DNA of 64,000 nt, taken from positions 310,001-374,000 of the forward strand of contig NZ_JAYXHR010000001.1 in assembly GCF_036017065.1 (NCBI RefSeq). The letters run 5' to 3'. This document shows positions 8,970 through 18,662 of the stretch, in pieces; position 1 is the stretch's first letter, and every line of letters begins with the position of its first letter. Under the pieces are notes generated by a model that saw only the letters and a program-made list of their open reading frames with translations, was not told the DNA's origin and did no database searches. The DNA is from Uliginosibacterium sp036017065 (lineage in GTDB: Bacteria > Pseudomonadota > Gammaproteobacteria > Burkholderiales > Rhodocyclaceae). Made by a program: the position numbers and the translations under genes.

Positions 8970-10436
8970 CTAAGGGCGGCCTCTGTAGCCCTTCACCACG
9001 GTCAGCCAGGCTTCGCGGCTGCGTCCTTCGGCGATCGCCAGCTGCCAGTGCTGCGGGGTGGCTGCCTCGTCGAAGGCCGCGAGGATCTCAGAAGGCTCCC
9101 ACTTCGAAACCAGGATGGCGGTGCGGCCGGCGTAGCGCTCGTCCAGCGGACGTGTCAGCTGGTAGTGGCTGGCGATGCGGCCCTGCGGGTCACGGTTCCA
9201 GCTTGCCAGTTGCGGCTTGAGGTCACGCAGCTCGTAGAGCATGTGCGCGGCATAGGCGCGGTCATCCACCAGCAGGTAGGCGTCCGGGTGCTGGATGAGC
9301 AATGGGCGCACCTGTTGAGCCAGTTCCGGAAAGCCGCGACCGCGGTTCAGCGGGTCCCAGCGCGGGGGCAGTTCGCGGCCGGTCAGGTGCCAGACGTCCT
9401 GCAGGTGGTACACCGCCAGCATCAGCACGGCATTGACGGCGATGGCACTGCGCCACCAGCCGGCGCTTCGCTGCGACAGCCACAGCGTGGCGAGGATCAG
9501 CGCGCCGACCAGCGCGGGTGCGGCCCAGTTGCCGTTGGCCTCGGCGCGTTCCGACTGGGCGGTGGTGATCAGCAACAGGGGCAACGCGAAACACAGCAGC
9601 AGCTGCATGCGTGCTTCGCCGCGCGTGCGCCACGCCAGCAGCAGCGACGCGATGAAAGCCAGCGCGAATACCGGGCCGAGCGAGCCGACCTGGGCCAGCA
9701 GGAATTCCCCGAGGTTGCCGCTCTTGTCGTTGCCGGCAACGTGCGTGATGTCGGCCGTGTGGCGCAGCGTCGGGAAGTCGTTCTGCCAGTTCCACCACAG
9801 GTTGGGTGCGAGGATGGCCGCGGCCAGCAACATCGCGACCCACAGCTTCGGGTTGAGCAGGTGGTGGCGGCGCCGGGCGTCGATCAGCACGTACAGCGCA
9901 GCCGACAGTCCGAAGGCCGCCATCGTGTACTTCGCCATCAGGCCGATGCCGACGAGCGCGCCCAGCAGCAGCCAGTGCGTCCAGCGGTTGTCTTCGAGTG
10001 CGCGGACCAGCGCCAGCATCGCGGCCGCCCAGCAGAACAGCAGCGGCGCGTCGGTCGACACGAACAGGCCGAGCGCGGACACCAGCGGTATCAGCGAGAA
10101 GGCGACGGCCACCTTCAGGGCGAGCGCGGCGTCATAGAGATGCCGCACCAGCGCGAACAGCACGAAGCTGGTCGCCGGGTACAGCAACAGGCTGGGCAGC
10201 TTCACGGCGATCAGGCCGTCGCCGAAGAGTGCGGTGCTGGCGGCGATCAGCCAGGCCACCACGGGCGGCTTGGAGTAGTAGCCCCAGTCGAGTTCTTTCG
10301 CCCAGGTCCAGTACTGCGCCTCGTCGACGTACAGGCTGACACCCAGGTGGGGGATGACCCAGATGCGGTAGGCGGTGAGCAGTAGCAACCAGACGGTGAG
10401 CTGTCGCAGGGCGCGGCCGGAGGTGGCGTCGTGCAT
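8970..10436 (-). CDS. Glycosyltransferase family 39 / ArnT-like membrane protein
   Basis: This 488-residue polytopic protein resembles dolichyl/undecaprenyl-phosphate sugar-dependent transferases (GT39, PMT_2 domain). The first helix is followed by VDEAQYWTWA, the acidic motif expected in the first periplasmic loop, and by YYSKPPVVAWL. Around ten further hydrophobic helices and a soluble C-terminal part follow. It starts two bases after the stop of the upstream glycosyltransferase gene, so the two are co-transcribed. Likely roles are lipid A, O-antigen or protein glycosylation at the periplasmic face; the acceptor cannot be told. Confidence 0.8.
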   Translation of the reverse strand: MHDATSGRALRQLTVWLLLLTAYRIWVIPHLGVSLYVDEAQYWTWAKELDWGYYSKPPVVAWLIAASTALFGDGLIAVKLPSLLLYPATSFVLFALVRHLYDAALALKVAVAFSLIPLVSALGLFVSTDAPLLFCWAAAMLALVRALEDNRWTHWLLLGALVGIGLMAKYTMAAFGLSAALYVLIDARRRHHLLNPKLWVAMLLAAAILAPNLWWNWQNDFPTLRHTADITHVAGNDKSGNLGEFLLAQVGSLGPVFALAFIASLLLAWRTRGEARMQLLLCFALPLLLITTAQSERAEANGNWAAPALVGALILATLWLSQRSAGWWRSAIAVNAVLMLAVYHLQDVWHLTGRELPPRWDPLNRGRGFPELAQQVRPLLIQHPDAYLLVDDRAYAAHMLYELRDLKPQLASWNRDPQGRIASHYQLTRPLDERYAGRTAILVSKWEPSEILAAFDEAATPQHWQLAIAEGRSREAWLTVVKGYRGRP

Positions 10437-10438
10437 GC

Positions 10439-12013
10439 TCAACGCACTTTCACCAGCCGCACGCCGCCTTCCGCGAACAGGATGTCGACCGGGGCATCGG
10501 CCGGCAGGCGGTCGGCACGGGTCAGCGCCAGGTCTCCGGGCTGCGGCGGCCGGGCGGGGGTCTGTTGCTGGCGGTAGACGCTGAAGCTGGGCGCATGGAA
10601 ATTCCACTGCACCGCCGGCCCCGGATGGTTGCGGGCGGCCAGCGCCGCGCGCTTGGTGGGGCCTTGCAGCACGTCACCGACGAAGGGCGTGACCAGCAGG
10701 CACAGCAGCACGGTCTGCGCGCCGGCGATCAGCACCACGCGGCGCCAGGCCGGCGCGCGATGGCGCAGGGCGACGCCAAGGGACAGCACCAGTGCGCAGA
10801 TCAGCGCCGGCAGGTAGGCCGGCTGCAGCGCGTCGCCGAGGCGGGCAACCTGCATGTTGTAGAAGCGGTCACGCACCCAGCCGGCCTCCAGCGAGTGCTG
10901 CAGCAACCAGGGCAGGGCCGCGAGCACGCCCAGCAGCAGCAGGGCAGGCAGGGCGGCCAGGAAGGGATTGCGCAAGGTATTGCGGTGCGCGCCCAGCAGC
11001 ACGAACAGCGGCGTACAGCCATACAGCGCGTAGTGCGGCAGCTTGGTGCCGGACAGCGAGAAGAACACCACCACGAAGCCGGCCCAGATCCACAGGAAGC
11101 GGCGCATCGGCTCACGCACGTCGCTGCGCAGTTTCGTCAGCGCAGCGATGAGGAAGCTGGTCCAGGGCAACAGCAGGGCCGGCACGATCAGCACGTAGTA
11201 GAACAGGGTGCCGGAGTGCCCCTCCAGCGTGCCGGAGAAGCGCTGCACGTTGTGGCGCAGGAAGAAGCCGTCGATGAAATCCTGCCCGTGGATCACCAGT
11301 GCCGCGACGTACCAGGGCGCGGCCACGCCGATGAGGATCAGCCAGCCCAGCGGGTCGAACACGCTGCGCAGCCAGTCACGCCAGCGCCCCACGCTCAGGC
11401 AGTAGAGCAGGGTGGTGGCGCCGGGTACCAGCAGGGAGATGGGCCCCTTGGTCAGCACGCCCAGCGCGATCCACAGGTAGCTGCGCAGCAGCGGTGCGCG
11501 GCCACCGCCTTCGAGGTGGCGCCATCCATCCATCAAGGCGAGCGCCAGCAACATGTTGAGCAGCGAGTCGGCGGTGGAGGCGCGGCCGATGATGTGGGTG
11601 CCGATGCAGGTCGCCACAATGGCCGTGGCCATGATGGCGGCATCGCGGCCGAAGCGCGGCGCGGTGAAGCGGCCGACAGCGTATGCCCAGAAGGTGGCCG
11701 CCAGCGCCGAGGGCAGGCGGAAGGCCCACTCGTTGGGGCCGAGGATGAAGACGAAGATCGCCTGCAGCCAGTAGATGAGGATCGGCTTGTCGAAGCGCGG
11801 CTCGCCATTGAGCCAGGTGGACAGGAAGTCGCCGCGCTCGAACATCTCCCGCGTCGCTTCGGAGAAGGCGCCTTCATCCACGTCGAACAGCGGCGCGCCG
11901 CCCAGGTTCAGCAGGAAAGCCAGCAGGGGCAGGGCGAAAAGCAGGAAACGGGTGCGGGCGTCGAGGGTGACAGGCTGCAAGATCGGCTCGCTACAGTGCG
12001 GAACGGCGCTCAT
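10439..12013 (-). CDS. ArnT-like glycosyltransferase (GT39 family)
   Basis: The 524-residue membrane protein has the ArnT-type N-terminus: a first helix, then FDVDEGAFSEATREMFERGD with the paired acidic residues, then LNGEPRFDKPILIYWLQ. Many hydrophobic helices follow, and a short soluble C-terminal domain ends in GVRLVKVR. The ATG at 12013 is chosen because the upstream frame is antisense-like, Arg-rich sequence. It lies 71 bases downstream of pbpC and directly upstream of a second family member. The likely reaction is transfer of a sugar from a polyprenyl phosphate carrier to an envelope acceptor; no arn sugar-synthesis genes are present. Confidence 0.83.
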   Translation of the reverse strand: MSAVPHCSEPILQPVTLDARTRFLLFALPLLAFLLNLGGAPLFDVDEGAFSEATREMFERGDFLSTWLNGEPRFDKPILIYWLQAIFVFILGPNEWAFRLPSALAATFWAYAVGRFTAPRFGRDAAIMATAIVATCIGTHIIGRASTADSLLNMLLALALMDGWRHLEGGGRAPLLRSYLWIALGVLTKGPISLLVPGATTLLYCLSVGRWRDWLRSVFDPLGWLILIGVAAPWYVAALVIHGQDFIDGFFLRHNVQRFSGTLEGHSGTLFYYVLIVPALLLPWTSFLIAALTKLRSDVREPMRRFLWIWAGFVVVFFSLSGTKLPHYALYGCTPLFVLLGAHRNTLRNPFLAALPALLLLGVLAALPWLLQHSLEAGWVRDRFYNMQVARLGDALQPAYLPALICALVLSLGVALRHRAPAWRRVVLIAGAQTVLLCLLVTPFVGDVLQGPTKRAALAARNHPGPAVQWNFHAPSFSVYRQQQTPARPPQPGDLALTRADRLPADAPVDILFAEGGVRLVKVR

Positions 12014-12084
12014 GGTAAACCACCGGGCGCCCCAGGGGCGGCCCGGGGGCAAGCGGTGGCCTGCGGGTGGCGCGTGGCCAGCGC

Positions 12085-14487
12085 TTATTGCTTGAGGTCG
12101 AAGGCGATGCTGGCGTACTGGCCGTTGGCATCCATCGCGGTCAGCGTGTGCGCGCCGGCCTCGGCGATTTCGAAGCTCAGGGCGCTGCCGGCGGGCGCGA
12201 CGCGCGTCAGGCGTCCATCCAGCAGCCAGTACTGCCGCCCGTTGCCGCCGACGCTGCGCACCGTGATGCTGGCGCTGCGACGCCCGGGCGTCGGCCGCAG
12301 GGTGGTGCCGGCGGACAGGCCGGCGATACGCAGGCTGCCGCCCGGCCGCGGTGCGGCGCAGTCGGCCTGCCAGTCCGGCGGGCTGAAACGGACGCGGTCG
12401 CCGGGCGACAGCCAGGGTTCCAGCTGCGTTGGCCAGCGGGCGATGCTGCGCGGCAGGGCCTGTGGATTGCATTCCGGCAGTGTGCGCAACCGGCTGTGCG
12501 GGTCGAGCCAGATCGTCTCGACCAGGCCGCGATCACGCACGCGGTCGATGAAGGTCGGCGGGATGGCATCGTTGAGCGTCCACGCGCTGCGCCTGCGGTG
12601 GCAGTGTGCGGCGGGCGTGGCGTCGGCGGCACCGCCCAGCGGCCAGCAGACCTGGGCCACCTTCACACTGGCGGGGCGTTTGCGGCGCGTGGTTTGCGCC
12701 GGCAGCGCCGCGGCAATGTCCTTCAGCAAGGGCGCGGCGATGTTGGCGCCGAAGAAGCCCGGGTTGGGCGTGCCGTCGGGACGGCCCACCCATATGCCGA
12801 TGGTGTAGGCATCTGTGACGCCCACCGCCCAGGCGTCGCGGAAGCCGAAGCTGGTGCCGGTCTTCCAGGCGAGGCGTGGTCCGTTGTGCGCTTCGACGAA
12901 GGGACGGTCGGGATGCCCGCCGGTTTCCAGGATGTCGCGGATGATGAACGCGGCGCCTTCGCTCATCAGGCGACTCTCGATGCGCGGTGCATCCGGTGTC
13001 AGCCGCGGCTGTCCTGCCAGTCCACCCGCCGCCAGCGCGCGATAGGCGCCCACCAGTTCCTCCAGGGTGGTGCCGCCACCGCCGAGGATGAGGCTGAGGT
13101 TGGGCGATTCGCCGCGCGGCATGCGCAGGCGCAGACCACCGGCACGCAACTGCGCGGCGAAGCGCGACGGACCGACGCGGTCCAGCAGGTCGACCGCCGG
13201 CACGTTGAGCGAACGCTGCAGCGATTCGGACACACTCACCGCGCCGGAAAAGTCCGCCTGGAAGTTGCCGGGCTCGTAGCCGCTGAAGGACTGCGGCACA
13301 TCCGACATCAGGCTCTCCGAATGGATCAGGCCCTCGTCCAGCGCCATCGCGTAGAGGAAGGGCTTGAGCGTGGAGCCCGGCGAGCGCACGCCGCGCACCA
13401 TGTCCACATGGTTGAAGCGACGCGCATCGCTGAAGTCTGCCGAGCCGGCGTAGGCGCGCACCGCCAGGCTGTCGCTCTCCATCACCAGCGCGGCCATCGA
13501 CACGTGTGGCGGCAACTGGCCGACGCGATCGGCGAGCAGACGTTCCAGCGTGGCCTGCATCTCGCGATCCAGCGTGGAGCGCACGACCGCCACGGCGCCG
13601 CGGGCCTGGCGGGTGCCGAGGTCACGACGCGCCTGTCCGCGCAGGCGCTCCGCGGCGATGGGCGCCAGCCACTGCGCGCGCAGCGGGTTGGCCGCCACGC
13701 GCTCGATGCGGGCGTCCTCCACCACCGCGGTGGGCCAGATGCCCAATGCATCCATGCGCGCCAGCACCTTGTCGCGTGCGAGCTGGGCCGCCTGCGGCGC
13801 ACGGTCGGGGCGCAGCCGCGAGGGGGCCTGCGGCAGCACCACCAGCAGCGCCGCCTCGGCATGCGACAGCTGTGACGATGGCTTGCCCAGGTAAGCGCGG
13901 CTGGCCATCTCCACGCCCTCGACGATGCCGCCCATCGGCGCGTGGTTGAGGTAAAGCGCGAGGACCTCGTCCTTCGACAAGCGTGCCTCAAGTTGCAGCG
14001 CACGCAGCATCTGGCGCGTCTTGCCCCACAGGCTGCGGCCGCGCGGTGGTTCCATGATGCGGGCCACCTGCATCGTCAGCGTGGAGCCGCCCGACACGAT
14101 GCGGCCATGGCGCAGCCATTGCCATGCGGCGCGCGTCATCGCGAGCGGGTTGATGCCGGGGTGCCAGCGGAACCAGCGGTCCTCGTAGGCGAGCAGGGCC
14201 TCGCGGTACAGCGGGGAAACCTGGTCGGCGCTCACCGGGTAACGCCACACGCCATCGACGCCCGGCCAGCTGCGCAGCGGCGTGCCGTCCTGCGCCACGA
14301 CGACCAGCCCTGCAGCCGTGCGCGGCAGCGGTGGAGGAAGCAACTGATCGAGAAGGAGCGACCCCGCCAGCAACCCGGCCAATGCACAACGCAGGGGATG
14401 CCTGCGCGCCTGCATGCGCAGGCTCCCGCCAAGCGCCCGCATGCCTTGGCGGAGATGGTGGAAGGGGCGTGCCGCTGCGATGGACAT
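12085..14487 (-). CDS. pbpC: Penicillin-binding protein 1C
   Basis: This bifunctional peptidoglycan synthase is anchored in the inner membrane by a helix near residues 33-50. The GT51 transglycosylase domain shows LLAYEDRWFRWHPG with catalytic Glu102 and GGSTLTMQ at 133-140. The transpeptidase domain has the SxxK motif at Ser372-Lys375, the SxN motif at Ser426-Asn428 and KTGT at 542-545. The roughly 120-residue C-terminal tail matches the small beta domain specific to PBP1C. The length of 800 is normal. In many proteobacteria pbpC sits beside an alpha-2-macroglobulin gene; here that gene lies about 5 kb upstream on the same strand, with other genes between. Confidence 0.95.
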   Translation of the reverse strand: MSIAAARPFHHLRQGMRALGGSLRMQARRHPLRCALAGLLAGSLLLDQLLPPPLPRTAAGLVVVAQDGTPLRSWPGVDGVWRYPVSADQVSPLYREALLAYEDRWFRWHPGINPLAMTRAAWQWLRHGRIVSGGSTLTMQVARIMEPPRGRSLWGKTRQMLRALQLEARLSKDEVLALYLNHAPMGGIVEGVEMASRAYLGKPSSQLSHAEAALLVVLPQAPSRLRPDRAPQAAQLARDKVLARMDALGIWPTAVVEDARIERVAANPLRAQWLAPIAAERLRGQARRDLGTRQARGAVAVVRSTLDREMQATLERLLADRVGQLPPHVSMAALVMESDSLAVRAYAGSADFSDARRFNHVDMVRGVRSPGSTLKPFLYAMALDEGLIHSESLMSDVPQSFSGYEPGNFQADFSGAVSVSESLQRSLNVPAVDLLDRVGPSRFAAQLRAGGLRLRMPRGESPNLSLILGGGGTTLEELVGAYRALAAGGLAGQPRLTPDAPRIESRLMSEGAAFIIRDILETGGHPDRPFVEAHNGPRLAWKTGTSFGFRDAWAVGVTDAYTIGIWVGRPDGTPNPGFFGANIAAPLLKDIAAALPAQTTRRKRPASVKVAQVCWPLGGAADATPAAHCHRRRSAWTLNDAIPPTFIDRVRDRGLVETIWLDPHSRLRTLPECNPQALPRSIARWPTQLEPWLSPGDRVRFSPPDWQADCAAPRPGGSLRIAGLSAGTTLRPTPGRRSASITVRSVGGNGRQYWLLDGRLTRVAPAGSALSFEIAEAGAHTLTAMDANGQYASIAFDLKQ

Positions 14488-14532
14488 GCGCGGATTGTAC
14501 GAAGCCGGAGCGCCCGTGCCCGACGCGCTGCG

Positions 14533-14862
14533 TCAGGTAGCGACCGGCAGGTGTGGCGTGACCTTGCGCCGCAGCAGATCGACCAGTGCCGGCGCCATGA
14601 AGGGATACTCGTCCGGGATGTCCAGGCACACCACGCGCTGCCCGCGCAGTTGTGCGCCGAAGCGGGTGGACAGCCTGTGGCGGTGCGCCTGTTCCATCAC
14701 GAAAATCAGGTCTGCCCATTCCACCAACTCGGGCGTCAGCGGATTCACGGCGTCGTGGTTGAGCCCCGCCGAGCTGCAGGCGATGCCGGGATGGTCGGCG
14801 AAAAGCTGTTCCGCCGTCGGGCTGCGTAGCCGGTTCTGGCTGCACAGGAACAGCACGTTCAC
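14533..14862 (-). CDS. Small low-molecular-weight protein-tyrosine-phosphatase family protein
   Basis: The roughly 109-residue product contains the phosphatase P-loop CSQNRLRS (Cys7 to Arg13, CX5R) at its very start and a later acidic loop DIPDEYPF. It is shorter than classical LMW phosphatases (about 150 residues), matching a compact subfamily seen in many proteobacteria. The GTG at 14862 overlaps the stop of dgoA by four bases (GTGA), implying coupling; an in-frame GTG at 14877 is an alternative. A physiological substrate is unknown. Confidence 0.78.
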   Translation of the reverse strand: MNVLFLCSQNRLRSPTAEQLFADHPGIACSSAGLNHDAVNPLTPELVEWADLIFVMEQAHRHRLSTRFGAQLRGQRVVCLDIPDEYPFMAPALVDLLRRKVTPHLPVAT

Positions 14863-15503
14863 ACCACTGCCTTCCACGCGTCGACGTAGGCGCGTGCCCG
14901 TTGCGCCAGTTCATCCGTGCCGCGCCCGGGGGCGTACAACTGGCTGCCGATACCGAAGCCGTTGGCACCCGCGGCCGTGTAGCCCGCAAGACTCTCCGGC
15001 GTGATGCCGCCCACGGGTATCACCGGTACGGCAGCCGGCAATACCGCACGCCAGGCCTTCACGACCGTGGGTGGTACCGCCTCGGCCGGAAAGATCTTGA
15101 TGCCCTGCGCGCCGGCACGCAGGGCAGCGAAAGCCTCGGTCGGTGTCGAGACGCCGGGCAGCGACCACAGGCCACGCTCGCGCGTGGTGCGGATGACTTC
15201 CGGGTTGCAGTCCGGCGAGATGATCAGTTCGCCACCGGCCGCCGCGACATCCGCCACGGCCTGCGGCGACAGCACAGTGCCGGCGCCGATCAGCACGTCG
15301 GGCGGCAGCGCGGCACGCAGGCTGGTAATGCACGCCAGCGCGCCGGGCCGGTTGAGCGGCACCTCCAGCACGCGGACGCCGGCGTCGAACAGGCATTGAC
15401 CGACCGTGACGGCTTCGTCTGGCGTCAGGCCCCGCAGGATGGCGATCAACGGTACGGCGGGCAGCGGGTAGAAATGCTCGGTGGTGCTCGTGCCTGGGTT
15501 CAT
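14859..15503 (-). CDS. dgoA: 2-dehydro-3-deoxy-6-phosphogalactonate aldolase
   Basis: This class I aldolase cleaves 2-keto-3-deoxy-6-phosphogalactonate to pyruvate and glyceraldehyde 3-phosphate in the De Ley-Doudoroff route. The 214-residue product has LEVPLNRPG, GAGTVLS, and the Schiff-base lysine motif IKIFPAE, followed by PVGGI, in KDPG-aldolase order. The pairing with dgoK (four-base ATGA overlap) favours the galactonate rather than the gluconate substrate. No galactonate dehydratase or transporter gene is in the window, so the pathway would depend on genes elsewhere. Confidence 0.9.
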   Translation of the reverse strand: MNPGTSTTEHFYPLPAVPLIAILRGLTPDEAVTVGQCLFDAGVRVLEVPLNRPGALACITSLRAALPPDVLIGAGTVLSPQAVADVAAAGGELIISPDCNPEVIRTTRERGLWSLPGVSTPTEAFAALRAGAQGIKIFPAEAVPPTVVKAWRAVLPAAVPVIPVGGITPESLAGYTAAGANGFGIGSQLYAPGRGTDELAQRARAYVDAWKAVV

Positions 15504-16429
15504 GTCAGTCGACCTGCGAGGGAGCGCAGCGCACGCATCGCCGCGACAAAGACTTCGTCCGGATCGAACACGCGGGTGGCGACACCCAGGCGGGCGGCAG
15601 CGCGTCCGTGCAAGGCCGCGAGCCTCGCATCGCCCACGATGTTCACCCGGCCACCCGCGAGCTGTGCGCGCAGTTCGGGGTCATGCCATTCGCTGCCGAT
15701 CAGCAAGCCCGACAGCCAGCCCTTGCCCTGCGTGGCCGGCAGTCGCTCGCGCAGGATACCGGCACGCAGCGAAAACAACGCGCGGCTCAGCGCATGTCCC
15801 TGCGCCGCCACCGACAGGCCGGCTTCGAAGCCCTCGGCTTCGGCAGGCGCTGCATCCTGCGCGTCTTCTGCCGCCTGCAGCACGCCAGCCAGCGTACCGG
15901 CGCCCCGCAGCAGCGCGAACAATTCGCCGGTCATGAACGTGTGCAGCCGCGTGATGCGCCCGTCCTCCACCCACACCCATTTGCTGTGGGTGCCCGGCAG
16001 CAGATAGCAGCCGTCGCCGCCGCCCAATGCGTGCACGCCGAGGATCTGCGTTTCCTCTCCCCGCATCACATCCGGCCCCTGGTCGTCGCAGACGCCCGGC
16101 ACGATGCGCACCCGCGCCGCCTCGAAAGGAACCTCGACCAGGTGCTGTCCGATGGCACCCAGCGCCACAGGCGCGGGAAGATAGGGCGCCTCCACCCAGC
16201 CGCTGCGACTGCCCACCATGCCGGCCATGAGCACGTCCGGCCGCTCACCCAGTTGTGGCCAGTGTGCGAGGAGGGTGCCCAGCGATTCCGCAAAACGTCC
16301 CTGGCTGGGCAGCAGACCCTGGTCGTCGGCCTGGCGCTCGACGACCGTGCCGCCGTCGTCCAGCAGATAGGCGCGACGATGGGTGGTGCCCCAGTCGATG
16401 GCCAGCCAGTGGGTGTCGGAATTGCGCAT
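15500..16429 (-). CDS. dgoK: 2-dehydro-3-deoxygalactonokinase
   Basis: The kinase phosphorylates 2-keto-3-deoxygalactonate with ATP, making the substrate of the adjacent aldolase. The 309-residue product begins with the actin-fold phosphate-1 motif LAIDWGTTHRRAYLL and contains MAGMVGSRSGW and LLPGTHSKWVWVEDG, both typical of DgoK. Its stop overlaps the dgoA start, so the two are translated as a pair. The length is usual for the family. Confidence 0.92.
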   Translation of the reverse strand: MRNSDTHWLAIDWGTTHRRAYLLDDGGTVVERQADDQGLLPSQGRFAESLGTLLAHWPQLGERPDVLMAGMVGSRSGWVEAPYLPAPVALGAIGQHLVEVPFEAARVRIVPGVCDDQGPDVMRGEETQILGVHALGGGDGCYLLPGTHSKWVWVEDGRITRLHTFMTGELFALLRGAGTLAGVLQAAEDAQDAAPAEAEGFEAGLSVAAQGHALSRALFSLRAGILRERLPATQGKGWLSGLLIGSEWHDPELRAQLAGGRVNIVGDARLAALHGRAAARLGVATRVFDPDEVFVAAMRALRSLAGRLT

Positions 16430-16450
16430 GCGGCGGCGGCTGTCAGGTTC

Positions 16451-16927
16451 TCAGTGGTGGTGGCCGTGATCGCCGTGCACATGGCCGTGCGCGATTTCTT
16501 CCGCGCTGGCGGCCCGCACCGAGACGACCTTCACCGTGAAGCGCAGCGCCTTGCCGGCCAGCGGGTGGTTGCCGTCCAGATGCACGACCGGCCCCTTGAT
16601 CTTGGTGACATAGAAACGCTGCGGCTGGCCATCTTCGCCACGGCCTTCCAGCTGGCCACCGACCTTCACGCCCGGCGGGAATTCGCTCTTGGGCATGGTG
16701 CGCACCAGGCTGTCGTTGCGCAGGCCGAAGGCCTCTTCCGGTGCCAGGTCGACCGTCGTCTGGAAGCCGGCCTCCTGGCCCTCCAGCGCCGCTTCGATCT
16801 TCTCGAAGGTGTTGCCGTAACCGCCGTGCAGGTAAGAGGTGGGCTCGCGACCTTCGTCAAGCGGCATGCCGTTCTGCTCGGCAACCTTGTAGCGGATGGT
16901 GACGGCAGTGTCTTTCTGGATCTTCAT
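16451..16927 (-). CDS. slyD: FKBP-type peptidyl-prolyl isomerase, SlyD-like, His-tailed
   Basis: SlyD proteins are cytoplasmic prolyl isomerase/chaperones that also bind Ni2+ and other metals. The 158-residue product has the split FKBP fold with LHGGYGNTFEKIEAALEG, an insert-in-flap chaperone domain in the middle, and GNHPLAGKALRF near the end, then a short tail HGHVHGDHGHHH. A second SlyD with an almost identical tail lies at 56052. This copy is more divergent in the N-terminal half (Met-poor, with LAPEEAFG conserved). A link to nickel delivery for the nearby urease is possible but unproven. Confidence 0.9.
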   Translation of the reverse strand: MKIQKDTAVTIRYKVAEQNGMPLDEGREPTSYLHGGYGNTFEKIEAALEGQEAGFQTTVDLAPEEAFGLRNDSLVRTMPKSEFPPGVKVGGQLEGRGEDGQPQRFYVTKIKGPVVHLDGNHPLAGKALRFTVKVVSVRAASAEEIAHGHVHGDHGHHH

Positions 16928-17021
16928 CGTTGAGTCCTGTCAGGCGGGTTTTCGTGAGCCGGGTATTGTCGCGCAAAGGCATGGGGCGGCGGTAGCCGCG
17001 CAACGGGGCCCCCGGTATCCC

Positions 17022-18605
17022 TTACGCCATCACGGCCCGCTCGGTCGCCCAATGCCGCAGGGCCTGGACCTGCTCCGCCATGAGGACGGACAGCGGCCGC
17101 GTGCGGCCGATCTCGGTCAGCAGCAAGGTGTCGTTGAGCACCAGCTTCTGGGCGTGTGCCTCGAAGCTGGCGGCGATGACGGCCTGTTCGATCTCCGCAC
17201 CGGTGAAGCCCTGGCTGGCACTCGCCAGCCGCGGCAGGTCGAAGGCCTGCGGCTGTTGCTGGCGGCGGAGGAGGTGGATGCGGAAAATGTCCTGACGGGT
17301 GGCTTCGTCCGGCAGGTCGACGAAGAAAATCTCGTCGAAGCGCCCCTTGCGCAGCAACTCGGCGGGCAGTGCGCGTACGTCGTTGGCCGTTGCGGCAATG
17401 AAGACGCGGCTGGCGCGTTCTGCCATCCAGGTGAGCAGGGTGCCCAGGACGCGGCGCCCGACGCCACCGTCGGATTCTGCCGAGCCCTGGGCCATCGCCT
17501 TCTCGATCTCGTCGATCCACAGCACGCAAGGCGAAAGTGCCTCGGCGGCGGCCAGTGCGGCACGCAGGTTGCGTTCGGTCTCGCCGTGGTACTTGTCGTA
17601 CAGGCTGCCCACGTCGAGGCGGGCCAGCGGTACCTTCCAGCTGGCGGCGATGGTGCGCGCAGCCAGCGACTTGCCTCCGCCCTGCACGCCCAGCAGCAGT
17701 ACGCCGCGCGGGGTCGGGAGTCCGTCTGCATCGCCACAGAAGGATGCGGTACGTAGCTGCAGCCAGTGCTTGAGATTGGGCATACCGCCAACACTGGTCA
17801 TGTCGCCGTTCACGTACTCGACTTCCAGTGCACTCTGCGCCTGCATGCTCCGCTTGGCGTCCATGACGCGCTGCAGGTCGCGCTCGGTGATCTGGGCGTC
17901 ATCGCGGATGGACAGGCGCAGCAGGCGTCGCACGTCCTCCTCGCACAGGCCAGCGAGTTGCTGCACGAGACGGTTGGCGATGGCCTGCTCGCCGCCGACC
18001 TTGCGACCTTCGCGCGAGGTGGCGAAGAGTTCCAGTTCCTCCTGGAAGATCTTCCGGATGCGCGCCACATCCGGCAGGGCGAGTTCGTGGAACAGCGCGT
18101 GGCGCGCGATCTCGGCTGGCAGTTCCAGGCGCGGGCCGATCAGCACCAGGGTGCGTGCCCGGTCATGGTGGGCAAAGGCCACTTCACGCAGCAGGCGCTG
18201 CACGGCACCCTGTTCCAGGAAGTGATGCGGATCGAACAGAAGGTACAGCCCGGGCGGGCCTTCCTTGTCGATGAAGTGCAGGGCCTCCTGCAACTCGACG
18301 GTGTCTTCGATCTCGCGTCTGCGTGCATTTTCCTGGGCATCCACCTGCGCCGTGCGCTGTGGCTTCCATCCCTCTACGGTCTGGAAGCCGTCTCTCGGGC
18401 CTGCGCCGCCGTAGCGGAAATTCTGCTGGATGAGGCCGTCGGCAATGCTCCAGGTGTAGAGCGGCAGATCGCTTTCCTGCGCGAGCTTTTCCAGCAGTGC
18501 CGTGGCACGCGGCTCCTCGTGGGTTTCCATGCATATCAGCGGGAAGCGGGCCTGCAGCGCGCTGCGCAACGCGTCGATGTCCGAGATGGCGGGTGTGGTG
18601 GTCAT
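17022..18605 (-). CDS. AAA ATPase, Ycf46-like
   Basis: The 527-residue protein has an N-terminal degenerate ATPase-like half (residues 1-250; LYLLFDPHHFL resembles a Walker B strand) and a C-terminal active AAA module. The latter shows Walker A GVQGGGKS at 306-313, Walker B VLWIDEIEK with Asp364-Glu365, a sensor segment IAATAND and an arginine-finger-like LRKGRFDEIF. This architecture matches the Ycf46 family, whose cyanobacterial members have been linked to inorganic carbon use; the function in proteobacteria is unclear. It follows the exported unknown gene by 57 bases and may share its transcript. Confidence 0.82.
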   Translation of the reverse strand: MTTTPAISDIDALRSALQARFPLICMETHEEPRATALLEKLAQESDLPLYTWSIADGLIQQNFRYGGAGPRDGFQTVEGWKPQRTAQVDAQENARRREIEDTVELQEALHFIDKEGPPGLYLLFDPHHFLEQGAVQRLLREVAFAHHDRARTLVLIGPRLELPAEIARHALFHELALPDVARIRKIFQEELELFATSREGRKVGGEQAIANRLVQQLAGLCEEDVRRLLRLSIRDDAQITERDLQRVMDAKRSMQAQSALEVEYVNGDMTSVGGMPNLKHWLQLRTASFCGDADGLPTPRGVLLLGVQGGGKSLAARTIAASWKVPLARLDVGSLYDKYHGETERNLRAALAAAEALSPCVLWIDEIEKAMAQGSAESDGGVGRRVLGTLLTWMAERASRVFIAATANDVRALPAELLRKGRFDEIFFVDLPDEATRQDIFRIHLLRRQQQPQAFDLPRLASASQGFTGAEIEQAVIAASFEAHAQKLVLNDTLLLTEIGRTRPLSVLMAEQVQALRHWATERAVMA

Positions 18606-18662
18606 GGGGCTGGCTGGTTCCGGGTGGCAGGCGGATCTGGAGTGCGGGGAAGGCAGGGCCGG